From Bin5 sp965204705 (lineage in GTDB: Bacteria > Chloroflexota > Anaerolineae > Caldilineales > Caldilineaceae): a stretch of 64,000 nucleotides of DNA. A program made the position numbers and the translations under genes. A model generated the notes under the pieces. The model was given only the letters and a program-made list of their open reading frames with translations, did no database searches and was not told the origin of the DNA. This document shows positions 8,951 to 17,551 of this stretch, in pieces (the stretch's first letter is position 1; each line of letters starts with the position of its first letter). Where the stretch lies: positions 62,001 to 126,000 of the forward strand of contig CBDBFE010000002.1 in assembly GCA_965204705.1 (NCBI GenBank), given 5' to 3'.

Positions 8951-9035
8951 TCGGCAGTTTTTAGTTTTCAGTGAACTGCCGAGTACGTGCAGAACCCCTT
9001 TTGTTCGCGGAGGGACGCAGAAGGGCGCGGAGGAC
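8936..9035 (+). repeat. Hairpin plus dispersed GCGGAGG repeat fragment
   Basis: An inverted repeat CGGCAGTT (8952-8959)/AACTGCCG (8974-8981) lies just after the XRE stop codon. It is followed by a fragment of the dispersed family with the words CGCGGAGGGACGCAG and GGGCGCGGAGGAC. The same hairpin-plus-repeat pair recurs at 14521-14730. The hairpin may terminate the XRE transcript but has no strong T-run. Confidence 0.6.
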
Positions 9036-9098
9036 TGACCTGCTCCCCAAGAGCTGGTCCAAGTATAATGTTAGTATTGGGCCGTAGAAAGGGGAAAG

Positions 9099-9593
9099 AT
9101 GGCTAAGAGGAGACATACGCCGGAGCAGGTGATCAACAAGCTGAGAGAGGCCGAGGCGGCGATAGCCGAGGGCAGCACGGTGGCTGAGGCTGCCCGCCGG
9201 ATCGGCGTGACCGAGCAGACTTTCTATCGGTGGCGCAGCGAGTACGGGGTTCTCAGGATCGACCAGGCCAGGCGTTTGAAGCGTCTGGAGCTGGAGAACA
9301 GCCGCCTGAAGAGAGCGGTGGCGGACCTGACGCTGGACAACCAGATATTGAGGGAGGCGTCTGAGGGAAACTTATGGGTCCTTCACGTCGTCGCGAGTGT
9401 GTCGACCACGTGCAGGCGCTCTTTGGGGTTTCGGAGCGACGCGCCTGCAGGGTGCTGGGTCATCCTCGCTCCACTCAGCGATATAAGCCGAGTCCGGTGG
9501 ACGATGAAGCAGGCGCCTCTCAGCTGGTATGCGTTGTTCAGGGCCTTGGTCTATCCCCGCAGCACCTATTGCCTTCTCGCTCCCGGCAAGTGA
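9099..9593 (+). pseudogene. IS3 transposase OrfA (readthrough into decayed orfB region)
   Basis: Residues 1-88 are typical OrfA of the IS3 family: RRHTPEQVINKLREAEAAIA, a helix-turn-helix (TVAEAARRIGVTEQTFYRWR) and a leucine-zipper stretch (LKRLELENSRLKRAVADLTL). After LREASEGN the frame continues through sequence that belongs to orfB in another frame, so the last 75 residues are not genuine. OrfA alone binds the IS ends but cannot transpose without OrfB. GAAAGGGGAAAG precedes the ATG. Confidence 0.75.
9374..9511 (+). pseudogene. IS3 transposase OrfB, N-terminal fragment
   Basis: From the ATG at 9374 the frame reads MGPSRRRECVDHVQALFGVS, ERRACRVLGHPRSTQRYKP, which is the HTH_21-type start of IS3 OrfB. 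The DDE integrase core is absent. The frame happens to stay open into the potassium-channel gene, which creates an apparent 354-residue fusion that I do not believe. Confidence 0.7.
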
Positions 9594-9637
9594 AAGAGCC
9601 GTTGAGGATTCCCGCTCCTTTCCTTTTCTGTCCTCAG

Positions 9638-10438
9638 ATGACATCACTGAAGAAAACAGTTTACGAAATAATCGAAGAGGCTGCGCCGGGCAACCGGACG
9701 AGCGAAATCTTTGACGTTTTCCTCATTACGTTGATCGCTCTGAATGTCGTCGCGCTGATCGTGGGGACAGTGGAGGAGATTCACCGGATATCTCCCGTCG
9801 CCTTTCGTTTCTTTGAGATCGCATCGGTCGGCATCTTCACGGTGGAATATATCTTGCGTGTCTGGACCTGCACGGAAAACCCGAGTTACGCGCATCCGGT
9901 AAAGGGGCGGCTTCAATATCTTGTCTCTCCACTGGCGCTGATTGACCTGCTGGCGGTTCTGCCGGTCTACCTGGTCTTTTTCGTCAATCTGCGCGGGCTT
10001 GACCTGCGTTTCCTGCGGGTCATGCGTCTGCTGGCCCGCATTGTCCGGCTGAGCCGGTACTTCAACAGCCTGCGCACTCTGGGCCAGGTGGTGTATACAA
10101 GGCGGGGCGAACTGGCGGCGGTGTTGTCGGTACTCTTCCTGCTGCTGGTGATGACGTCCTCGCTCATGTTCTTTGCCGAACGCCAGGCCCAGCCGGAGGA
10201 GTTCGCCAGCATTCCCAGGGCGATGTGGTGGAGCATTATCACGTTAACAACGGTGGGCTATGGCGATGTATTCCCGGTCACGGCGGCGGGGCGATTGCTG
10301 GCGGGGGTTATTGCGATCGTGGGCGTCGGGTTTTTTGCGCTGCCGGCAGGCATTCTGGGGTCCGGCTTTATGGAGGCGTTGGATGAGGAGGCGAGGGAGC
10401 CAGTGAGGTGCCCCCATTGCGGCGAGATGATCGAATAG
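9638..10438 (+). CDS. Voltage-gated-type potassium channel
   Basis: 266 residues from the ATG at 9638 (MTSLKKTVYEIIEE). Six membrane segments: S1 VFLITLIALNVVALIVGTV, S2 IASVGIFTVEYILRVWT, S3 ALIDLLAVLPVYLVF, an S4 rich in arginine (LRFLRVMRLLARIVRLSRYF), S5 and S6, with the selectivity filter TTVGYGD between S5 and S6. The C-terminus ends in CPHCGEMIE, half of a zinc-ribbon-like motif. It would conduct K+ across the cytoplasmic membrane as a tetramer. The ribosome site is weak and the truncated IS3 lies directly upstream, so its original promoter region may have been altered. Confidence 0.85.
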   Translation: MTSLKKTVYEIIEEAAPGNRTSEIFDVFLITLIALNVVALIVGTVEEIHRISPVAFRFFEIASVGIFTVEYILRVWTCTENPSYAHPVKGRLQYLVSPLALIDLLAVLPVYLVFFVNLRGLDLRFLRVMRLLARIVRLSRYFNSLRTLGQVVYTRRGELAAVLSVLFLLLVMTSSLMFFAERQAQPEEFASIPRAMWWSIITLTTVGYGDVFPVTAAGRLLAGVIAIVGVGFFALPAGILGSGFMEALDEEAREPVRCPHCGEMIE

Positions 10439-10522
10439 AGGAAGGATGGCTCTGCATAAGAGGAAGTCAACAAGTGTGCCAAAAACTATCCTGTCCCCGT
10501 GCTTGCCGGACTAACATAACGG

Positions 10523-10858
10523 GTGGTACAAACGTCGGGGGCAGGTCACCCAACCCCGCGCCCGACCGTAACGACTTGCCCTTTCTATATCTGCATAATA
10601 GAAGATTCGACACCTTCACCAAATCAGCCAGTCTCAGAATCCACCCCTTGGCCATTCAAAACGATCCCCCTGCCTTACGCCACCCCTACCCCTACCCCTA
10701 CACTGCCGCCAGTGTACCCTCCAGGGCCAGTAGAAACGGCTCTTGTTATTGGGGTCATTGAGCCTATGGAAAATGTCTGTTTCCCTATACTTATGCCGGT
10801 AGGGGTTGTCCTTCCCGTTGGTGTCCTTATGCTCTTCAGGAAACGTAAAGCCAGGTAG
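10523..10858 (+). CDS. Possible Pro/Thr-rich surface protein with C-terminal membrane anchor
   Basis: About 111 residues, rich in Thr and Pro (PYATPTPTPTLPPVYPPGP), ending with a hydrophobic segment and a basic tail (LPVGVLMLFRKRKAR). That end resembles a membrane stop-transfer anchor of an exported protein. No signal peptide is seen at the N-terminus, the start is uncertain and no ribosome site is clear, so this may be the 3' end of a decayed gene. No domain recognised. Confidence 0.3.
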   Translation: MVQTSGAGHPTPRPTVTTCPFYICIIEDSTPSPNQPVSESTPWPFKTIPLPYATPTPTPTLPPVYPPGPVETALVIGVIEPMENVCFPILMPVGVVLPVGVLMLFRKRKAR

Positions 10859-11171
10859 ACTCTACTGCATATCTTTTTCTAGCCTTGTGCCCACCATCCC
10901 CACATGAACAGGATGCTGGTGTGAGGATAAGAAAGGAAGGAGAAGTCCCCAACGTGTGACGACGATACGCTGATGACAAATTACCCTTTTGATGTTGAAA
11001 CTCCCCCAACTGAAGTGCAAGATTGTTAACTGATTCGTGAAGCTTTTCAAGAGCTTTCGTCTCGAATGGATAGCACTCGTCGTCGGCTAGACGCATTTGA
11101 CCATTCCGTTCGGTGGCGTCAACCTGACTTTTCGAGGAACGATTACCCTGATCTGTTACCTCACCTATCAC
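10836..11171 (-). CDS. Doubtful small protein
   Basis: A minus-strand frame with a GTG at 11171 preceded by GGGGGAGG. The first half looks protein-like (FETKALEKLHESVNNLALQL, a possible helix); the second half (PSFLILTPASCSCGDGG) does not. It overlaps the end of the convergent 10523-10858 frame. It may be a fragment or chance reading frame; no family recognised. Confidence 0.25.
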   Translation of the reverse strand: MIGEVTDQGNRSSKSQVDATERNGQMRLADDECYPFETKALEKLHESVNNLALQLGEFQHQKGNLSSAYRRHTLGTSPSFLILTPASCSCGDGGHKARKRYAVESTWLYVS

Positions 11172-11482
11172 ACACCTCCCCCGGCGTACTGATCGGAGCA
11201 GTTCTCTCAAAAGAGAGATACTCCGATGGTTAGTATACGGATTAATTCCCCACGCGAAGGCAGGGCAGGCGCATCCGGGTTTGGACGCTATTATAGCCCA
11301 CGGAGGGCGCCGTCTCCACCCAATTCAGGCGGTTCTACGGAGATGGAACACGGTTCGATGCAGTTGCCCGGTCTCTGGCAGTCATATTGGTTTAGCGGCG
11401 CCCGAACGGCGGGGGGTGAGCGAAGGGGGCGTTGAGGGGCCCATCGCAGCGCACAAGGGGAGAGAGGCGGAGCGGGCTTCGT
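11172..11482. other. Gene-free region
   Basis: About 310 bp between the doubtful 10836-11171 frame and the 3' end of the YifB-type gene. Nothing recognisable was seen. Confidence 0.4.
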
Positions 11483-13009
11483 TCAGGTTAGCAGTCGCGG
11501 TCGATATTGCAGGGCCTCGGCCAGATGGGGCGTATCTATCTCCTCTTCGCCGGCGAGGTCGGCGATGGTGCGGGCGAGTTTGAGGACGCGATGGTAGGCG
11601 CGAGCGCTGAGGTCGATCTGGCGCACGGCGGCCTGCATGAGGTTTTTGCCGTTCTCTTTGAGCTGGCAGTAGCGCTGGACCTCGGCGGGACCCATGTCGC
11701 CGTTGACGACGATGTGAGCCTTGTCCTGCCGGGCGAAGCGTTCCTGCTGGCGGGCGCGGGCCCGTTCTACGCGGCGACGGATGTGGGCGGAAGGCTCGCC
11801 CGTTTCGAGGCCGGAGAGCTTTTGGAAGGGGACGCGGGCTACGTCGACGTGGAGGTCGATGCGGTCGAGGAGGGGGCCGCTGAGGCGGCCCTGGTAGCGC
11901 TGGACGGCCGACATGGAGCAGGAGCAGGGTTTGCGTTCGTCGCCGTAGAAGCCGCAGGGGCAGGGGTTCATGGCGGCCACGAACATGAAGTTGGCGGGGA
12001 AGGAGAGGGTGCCGGCGGCGCGGCTGATGGTTACGACTTTGTCTTCCAGGGGCTGGCGCAGGCTGTCCAGGTTTTTGGCGCCGAACTCGGGCAGCTCGTC
12101 GAGGAAGAGGACACCGCGGTGGGCGAGGCTGATCTCGCCGGGGCGGGGTATGGTGCCGCCGCCGACAAGGCCGGCGTGGCTGATGGTGTGATGGGGGGCG
12201 CGGAAAGGACGGGCGCGGATGAGGGGGCCGGCGCCGTCGAGTTCGCCGGCGACGGAGTAGATGCGGGTGATCTCCAGAGACTCAGAGAGGGTGGCGACGG
12301 GCAGGATCGAGGGCAGGGCGCGGGCCATGAGGGTTTTGCCGCTGCCGGGCGGGCCCGAGAGACGCACATTGTGGCTGCCGGCGCAGGCGATTTCAAAGGC
12401 GCGTTTGGCGTGCTCCTGGCCGCGAATGTCCTGAAAGTCGACAGCGTAGACGACTTCTTCACCGGCTGCGAACGTCGTCGCGCTCTGAGGCGGAATCTCC
12501 TGCTGGCCGGACAGATGGGCGACGAGGTCGCTGAGATGCCGGACCGGGAAGACGTCGATTCCTTCGACGAGCGCGGCTTCGGATGCGTTGGGTTGGGGCA
12601 CGAAGAGGCGGCGGCAGCCGGTCTTTTGGGCCATCGCGGCCATGGAGAGGGCGCCGTTGATGGGGCGGACCGAGCCGTCCAGGCCCAGCTCGCCGACGAT
12701 CAGGGCGTCGTCCAGCTCGGCGAGGACCTGGCGGGTGGCGGCCATGATGCCGAGGGCGATGGGCAGGTCGTAGGCGGGGCCTTCCTTGCGCAGGTCGGCG
12801 GGGGCCAGATTGACGGTCAGGCGGTGTTGGGGGAAGTGGAATCCGCTGTTGGCGATGGCGGAACGGACGCGTTCACCGCTTTCGCGCACGGCGGCGCTGG
12901 GCAGGCCGACGACGGTGAGCCGCTCGAGCCCGTTTGTGATATCGACTTCGACTTCGATCCGTTCGGCATCCAATCCTACAATGGCACAACTGCGCACTTT
13001 GGCGAGCAT
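11483..13009 (-). CDS. comM: YifB/ComM-family Mg-chelatase-like AAA+ ATPase
   Basis: 508 residues. The start at 13009 (MLAKVRSCAIVGLDAERIEV) is chosen because GGAGG precedes it within the 4 codons that follow an earlier ATG at 13021. It has the ChlI-like N-terminal domain (VVGLPSAAVRESGERVRSAI), Walker A GPPGSGKT, Walker B GVLFLDELPEF, the cysteine pattern NPCPCGFYGDERKPCSC and a C-terminal Mg-chelatase-type helical domain (DLSARAYHRVLKLARTIADL). Full length for the family. ComM of Vibrio and Haemophilus is a hexameric helicase aiding branch migration during natural transformation; the role here is inferred from the family. Confidence 0.93.
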   Translation of the reverse strand: MLAKVRSCAIVGLDAERIEVEVDITNGLERLTVVGLPSAAVRESGERVRSAIANSGFHFPQHRLTVNLAPADLRKEGPAYDLPIALGIMAATRQVLAELDDALIVGELGLDGSVRPINGALSMAAMAQKTGCRRLFVPQPNASEAALVEGIDVFPVRHLSDLVAHLSGQQEIPPQSATTFAAGEEVVYAVDFQDIRGQEHAKRAFEIACAGSHNVRLSGPPGSGKTLMARALPSILPVATLSESLEITRIYSVAGELDGAGPLIRARPFRAPHHTISHAGLVGGGTIPRPGEISLAHRGVLFLDELPEFGAKNLDSLRQPLEDKVVTISRAAGTLSFPANFMFVAAMNPCPCGFYGDERKPCSCSMSAVQRYQGRLSGPLLDRIDLHVDVARVPFQKLSGLETGEPSAHIRRRVERARARQQERFARQDKAHIVVNGDMGPAEVQRYCQLKENGKNLMQAAVRQIDLSARAYHRVLKLARTIADLAGEEEIDTPHLAEALQYRPRLLT

Positions 13010-13198
13010 CGGTTCCTCCATTGGGGGATAGCGAGGCGACGGCAGATTTGGCCAGGGGTCGTTGACAGTTGCAGAGGCCCGGCGCTCCTAGTGTAGCCAG
13101 ATGCAACCGCCGGGGCAACTACAAGGGCCGCCCAGGGCATACGCATCGTATAGGGAGAGGATTGTCCAGATGCCGACGGAGCCTGATAACCGGCATAA

Positions 13199-14431
13199 TC
13201 AGTGTTCGACCTCGACCCACAGCTCTTCGACGCCCCGCAGCACAATCTGCTCCTTGAACACAGGTTCAGAGGCCAGCCGTATTGAGGAGAACCGCTCCAG
13301 CAGGCTGGTGAAGGCTATGCGTCCTTCCAGGATGGCAAGCGGAGAGCCGAGGCAGTAGTGGATGCCGCGGCCGAAGGAGAGGTGGCTGATTTCGTCGCGC
13401 CCGATATCGAGCTCGTCGGGGTTGGCGAAAACTTGCGGGTCTCGATTTGCGGCCCCGACTATCGCCAGAACCCGCTGCCCGGCAGCAATCCGTTTGCCCC
13501 CGATCTCGACATCGCCGATAGCGTTGCGCGCGTCGATCTGTACGGGGCTGTCATACCTGAGCAGCTCGTTGATGGCCGAATCCAACAGTTCGGGATGCTC
13601 CCTGAGCCGTTGCAGCTGCGCCGGATTTTTGAGCAGGGCCAGCATGCCGTTGCCGATCAGGTTACGCGTTGTCTCGTTGCCTGCGACGAGCAACAGCATA
13701 AGTGTTGAGAGCAGCTCCTCGTGCGTCAGTCTGTCCCCCTCTTCTTCAGCAGCCAGCAGCGCGCTGATCATGTCATTTCGGGGCGCCTGCCGCCGCTGCT
13801 CGATGATACCCTCGAAGTAGTCGAAGAGCTCCTCGGTCGCCTGCTGGACCCGCTCTATCTGTTCGCTGTTGAGCAGTGGATTGACCGAGAGCGCAATGTC
13901 GTCGGACCATTCCCGGAAACGCGCTCGATCCTGTGCCGGAACGCCGAGCATTTCGGCGATGACAATAACCGGCAACGGGAATGCAAAGTCGCTGATCAGA
14001 TCGATCCGGTTTTTGCCGGCGGCAGCGTCCAGGAGTTCGTCAACAAGATCCTGGATGCGGGGCCCAAGCTCTCTTACGGCGCGCGGGGTAAAGGCTTTGG
14101 AGACAAGCCCCCGCAACCTGGTGTGATCAGGGGGGTCCAGATCCAGAAATGTTCGATACTGCATGTAGTCGTAGTTGCGCTCGGCGTTGGTAAAGCGCCT
14201 GTGGTCAACCAGAACGTCCTGCACATCTTCGTACCGGGTCAGCGCCCAGGCCTCGATCAAGCGCATGCGGTGGACGGGGTCCTTCCGGCGCAGCTGTTCG
14301 TAGGTGCGGTATGGGTCCTCTATGAAGGCGCTGGAGGTCAGGTCGTAACTGACCCCTGACTCCAGACGCTCCCACGCCAGCAGAATCCGTTTTGCGACCG
14401 GTTTCAGCGCATTGAGCACGACATTCGACAT
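13199..14431 (-). CDS. Cytochrome P450
   Basis: 410 residues, soluble bacterial class. The start MSNVVLNALKPVAKRILLAW at 14431 has AAAGGTGG just upstream; upstream in-frame sequence to 14917 is repeat-derived and not part of the protein. Motifs: I-helix AGNETT at 250-255 for oxygen activation, the ExxR helix (ELLRYDSP), and the heme-binding loop FGRGIHYCLG with the axial Cys at 360. Bacterial P450s of this layout hydroxylate small hydrophobic compounds and need separate ferredoxin and reductase partners, none of which is adjacent. The substrate cannot be told. Confidence 0.93.
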   Translation of the reverse strand: MSNVVLNALKPVAKRILLAWERLESGVSYDLTSSAFIEDPYRTYEQLRRKDPVHRMRLIEAWALTRYEDVQDVLVDHRRFTNAERNYDYMQYRTFLDLDPPDHTRLRGLVSKAFTPRAVRELGPRIQDLVDELLDAAAGKNRIDLISDFAFPLPVIVIAEMLGVPAQDRARFREWSDDIALSVNPLLNSEQIERVQQATEELFDYFEGIIEQRRQAPRNDMISALLAAEEEGDRLTHEELLSTLMLLLVAGNETTRNLIGNGMLALLKNPAQLQRLREHPELLDSAINELLRYDSPVQIDARNAIGDVEIGGKRIAAGQRVLAIVGAANRDPQVFANPDELDIGRDEISHLSFGRGIHYCLGSPLAILEGRIAFTSLLERFSSIRLASEPVFKEQIVLRGVEELWVEVEH

Positions 14432-14520
14432 GTCAGCCACCTTTCTTTCCGCGCAGGAGAGATCAATCAACTGCAGAGTACCCGCCCGTCTCCGGCGCGT
14501 CAAGCCGGGACGGCTGGGAC

Positions 14521-14828
14521 GGCAGTTTTTAGTTGTTGGTTTTTGGTTTTTAGTGAACTGCCGAGTAGGCGGAGAATATCTAACTGCTCTTGATCTACGG
14601 AGGACACGGAGGGGCACGGAGAACGGCGTCACTTTTTTTGATCCGCGAAGGGGCGCGAAGAGGCGCGAAGGAACACCTTTTTTGATCCGCGGCGGGCGCG
14701 TCGGGGCGCGGAGAACATCTTTTTGTGCATGAAGGGCCGAGAAGAATACCAAAGGCGTAGCGGATTTCTTTGCGCAGCTGCGCGGACCGGCCGCACTTTG
14801 CTTCTGCAAATCACTGTTCGGACAGACG
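14521..14828. repeat. Dispersed repeat block (hairpin plus CGCGGAG/CGCGAAG words)
   Basis: Begins with an inverted repeat GGCAGTT (14521-14527)/AACTGCC (14556-14562) and continues with words such as GGAGGACACGGAGGGGCACGG, CCGCGAAGGGGCGCGAAG and TTTTTTGATCCGCGGCGGG. The tail (around 14745-14820) reads like the tail found at 36740-36830 and 56245-56335. Other members: 8936-9035, 36190-36300, 36635-36840, 38218-38245, 56155-56345. It fills the gap between the P450 and solute-binding genes. Confidence 0.7.
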
Positions 14829-15902
14829 TCAACGCGCTCCTTCATTCCACATGGCGGCGCGGCGCATGAATACGGCAGGGTTTTCTTGCCAATTTGCATA
14901 GTCGATGCGCCGGTCATCGGTCAGCCAGTTGATCATGCGGTCGAGGCAGGACGCCAGTTCGGTATCTTCTGCGGCGAGCGCAAAGCCGCCATGCTCGACC
15001 TTTTCGTCGAGGAACGTGACCACGAAGGCGCCGCCGCGGGCAAAGGCGGCGTCGCGGTTGCCGATTTCTCCTCTGGCCACCGCGTCTATGGCGCCGGCTT
15101 CGAGAGCGTCGAGCAGCTCCAGTTCACCGGTCTGGTCCCCGAGATAGACCAGTTGCGGCATGGTATGTGAAGGTGGGTGGAGGCGCTGTCTTCCGGCCAG
15201 AATGGGAGATTCGCCGGCTGCGGTGATGAGGTAGTCCGGACTGCCATCGGCGACGACTGTGCCGGCGGGCGTGTCGATGCGTACGCCGGCGGCCAGAACA
15301 CCATTGGCATCGACAAGCCCCGTCAGCTCCAGCAGACGGAATTCGCCGGTGGTGCCGGCAAGGGCGCCGACGCGCAGGTCGCCGGTCAGGTCGTCATGCG
15401 AGGCAAGGCGCGCGGCGTCTGCGGCGCGCACGAGAAGTGACTGGCGGAAGGCGATGTGCCCCGATGTGAAGGTGACGACTTTTTTGCCGGCGGCGTCCCG
15501 GGTGCGGGCGTCGAGAACCGTGATGCCGCCGCCGATGATGTCGTATTGCGGCGCGGCCGCTTGCAGCCAGATGTCATCCCAGGTTGCGATCGGATGGCGG
15601 GAAAAGGAGAGGCCGGCGCCATCGATGGCTTCAAGCGCGGTCAGCAGATCAGCTTCGTAACCACGATGGGTGTGAAATTCCCCGGACTCCGGATCTTCGC
15701 TTGCGCTGTAACTGACGGGCGCGAAGAAGGCGTAGAAGCCAACGTTGAGAACGCGCTCGTCATCCATGCAGGCCGGCGACGGGGCACGGGCCGGGGGGGG
15801 CGGCAGCCCGAAGGCGCAGGCGGCGACGAGACAGAGAGAGGATAGCGTGAACAGGGCGGCCCTTGCGAGAGTGGAAGTCGGGGAAAAGGCGGTTGCGTTC
15901 AT
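14829..15902 (-). CDS. Solute-binding lipoprotein (ABC transporter, SBP_bac_3 type)
   Basis: 357 residues with a signal peptide and lipobox (SLCLVAAC, Cys about 29). The mature part follows the amino-acid-type periplasmic binding fold: LNVGFYAFFAPVSY, GYEADLLTALEAI, WDDIWLQAAAPQYDIIGGGI, then a second lobe with DLRVGALAGTTGEFRLLELT and a return strand GAIDAVARGEIGN. It would capture a small solute for an ABC importer, but no permease or ATPase is next to it. The C-terminus ends just inside a dispersed repeat block. The ligand is unknown. Confidence 0.8.
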   Translation of the reverse strand: MNATAFSPTSTLARAALFTLSSLCLVAACAFGLPPPPARAPSPACMDDERVLNVGFYAFFAPVSYSASEDPESGEFHTHRGYEADLLTALEAIDGAGLSFSRHPIATWDDIWLQAAAPQYDIIGGGITVLDARTRDAAGKKVVTFTSGHIAFRQSLLVRAADAARLASHDDLTGDLRVGALAGTTGEFRLLELTGLVDANGVLAAGVRIDTPAGTVVADGSPDYLITAAGESPILAGRQRLHPPSHTMPQLVYLGDQTGELELLDALEAGAIDAVARGEIGNRDAAFARGGAFVVTFLDEKVEHGGFALAAEDTELASCLDRMINWLTDDRRIDYANWQENPAVFMRRAAMWNEGAR

Positions 15903-16031
15903 GGCGTTTTCCTTATGCGCGTTGTGCAGTCAAAGCGGGCAGCTCCGTTCAGGTCACGGTCAACTTCCAAGGGCCGCGTTCCTCCAGCCGCTTGACGGGG
16001 CGGTCTATCGGAAGTGGACCTCTTGTAGAAG

Positions 16032-16538
16032 CTATCGATGCAGGAACTCCGGTTCGATCAGCAGGTCCGAAACGCCGACCCCCAACCCCTTGGCAATCGC
16101 GCCAAGAGTCTTGAACCTGGGCGTCTGTTCACCCTTTTCCAGCCGCACCAGTGTCACCCGCCCGATGCCTGCTGCACGGGCAAGCGCGTCCTGGGAGAAA
16201 CCGGCAGATTTGCGCAGCCGCCGAATGCGTTGGCCAAGCGTATGCCGTCCCCGCATCGCAATCGCTTCGACTGCTGGCCGGTACAATGAATCACAGTAGT
16301 GACGGGCAAAGTCCCATGGAATCTCAACTGTTTCGTCTTGAGAAGTTTTCAAAACCATCTCGTACGGGTTGGGCAACTCCAGCGTGGTCAACGTCGCACG
16401 CTCCCCGATCTCAGGAAGATCGGAATAGGGAATGAGACCCTTTGCCCCGTCGGCGAAGCTCAGTTCGATGCCGTGATCCAGGAGGCTTGCGACCGTCATC
16501 ATGCGATTGGCGTTTTTGACGAGAACGGCGTCACTCAT
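16032..16538 (-). CDS. DUF2442 domain fused to XRE helix-turn-helix (antitoxin-like)
   Basis: 168 residues. The start at 16538 (MSDAVLVKNANRMMTVASLL) overlaps the stop of the upstream DUF4160 gene as ATGA, which decides it over an earlier frame start at 16565. Residues 1-80 match the DUF2442 pattern (IELSFADGAKGLIPYSDLPE); residues 95-160 are an XRE DNA-binding domain (IRRLRKSAGFSQDALARAAG). DUF4160-DUF2442 gene pairs are widespread and suspected to be toxin-antitoxin or regulatory modules; the HTH here would let the second protein repress the operon. Function is inferred from arrangement only. Confidence 0.75.
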   Translation of the reverse strand: MSDAVLVKNANRMMTVASLLDHGIELSFADGAKGLIPYSDLPEIGERATLTTLELPNPYEMVLKTSQDETVEIPWDFARHYCDSLYRPAVEAIAMRGRHTLGQRIRRLRKSAGFSQDALARAAGIGRVTLVRLEKGEQTPRFKTLGAIAKGLGVGVSDLLIEPEFLHR

Positions 16539-16777
16539 CGGCTTCCTCCATGAATGGAATCCCACGTCTTCCTGATCTCCTCGGCATGCCTGGCATAGGC
16601 CCTCATTATGTCTCTATAGGTTCCGGCCGGAGGATCTTCCATAAGGGTGCCTCCGATCAACTCTATACGGCACACGTCTTCACTGCCGACCCAGACGTGT
16701 ACATGGGGAGGCTCAAAGCCGTTCTCCCTTGTATTGACAACGAAACGGAACCGGCCCTCCATTACCACGGTCGGCAT
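16535..16777 (-). CDS. DUF4160 domain protein
   Basis: 80 residues starting MPTVVMEGRFRFVVNTRENG, with the family hallmarks FVVNTRENGFEPPHVHVWVG and a C-terminal helix RAYARHAEEIRKTWDSIHGG. Normal length. Its stop overlaps the start of the DUF2442-XRE gene, so the two are translationally coupled. DUF4160 proteins are short and of unproven function. Confidence 0.8.
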   Translation of the reverse strand: MPTVVMEGRFRFVVNTRENGFEPPHVHVWVGSEDVCRIELIGGTLMEDPPAGTYRDIMRAYARHAEEIRKTWDSIHGGSR

Positions 16778-17551
16778 GCAATTTCCTCATGAGAAGCAGT
16801 GCCTTCAATGCAGTCCTATAGACAAAGTGTATCATTAAACGATACAAAGTGGAAAATCCTGCATCCGGTTGACTGTAGATCGAACGGGGCTATGCAGAAA
16901 GGTTCTTATCAGTCATTTTCGGTTGAAAAACCGATCTCCCGAAGGGCGCTCCCTGCGATGATATGCACTGTTTTCGGCGGTTTTTTCGGAGTTGGGCTCG
17001 AATCAGGTAGTGTCGCGGGTCTTGGCCCAATCAGATGCAATCGCCCTGGCCGCAACGCTGTGCTGGATTCGACAATGGCGCAGCCTTCACAGGGGATGAC
17101 ACGAGAGAAAGCGCTTTAAGTACCCACCGGCCTGTTCATCTTTATATATGTGTGTATTTATATATACGCATATGCATATATATATCAACAGGTGCCGCGA
17201 TGCCGCGCCTGACATTCCCCTCTCGCCGCCTCATGCGCCGCCCCTCTGCAGATAGCTATCCGTACCGGTGAGGGTTATCTCCAGGAATTCAACAGCCGGA
17301 CTTCATCGCGCATGCACACACCTCGGTCTTGGCGCCACCAGGCCGACGGCTTCTTTGCAGCGACGCGGGTTGACCTTCCCCGACCGGCAGGCCGCCGTCT
17401 TCCGGATCTGCAGTTATGGGATATGATTTTCGCTTTTTCCCGGAAGAGTGTGGTGCAATGTGTCAGAACACAAAGCTGCCTGAATGGGAAGGATTGGCAA
17501 GAGAGGGCGGTTGGCCGGGTTCCAAATGGAGTGCGCTAAAGGAGGATAGTC
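16778..17551. other. Gene-free region with an AT-rich island
   Basis: About 775 bp between divergent genes. At 17141-17190 there is a strikingly AT-rich alternating stretch (words TATATATGTGTG, TTATATATACGCATATGC, ATATATATATC) in otherwise GC-rich DNA. A shorter relative lies at 19213-19257. No gene is supported here. The DUF4160 promoter probably lies near 16800-16850. Confidence 0.5.

Larger units (their letters stand above)
9036..9593 (+). mobile_element. Truncated IS3-family insertion sequence
   Basis: The left inverted repeat is recognisable at 9036-9060 (TGACCTGCTCCCCAAGAGCT and on), followed by orfA at 9099 and the first part of orfB from 9374 in another frame, the usual IS3 overlap arrangement. 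OrfB similarity is lost after about 46 codons and no right end is visible. The element appears to have lost its 3' two-thirds next to the potassium-channel gene. Confidence 0.8.

Noticed and set aside
9374..10438. Genuine OrfB-potassium channel fusion protein
   Set aside because: The first 88 residues are an IS3 OrfB fragment plus junk; channel homology begins at 9638.
11507..13096. 529-codon plus-strand frame opposite the YifB/ComM gene
   Set aside because: A shadow of a strongly conserved AAA+ gene; no domain or ribosome site on the plus strand.
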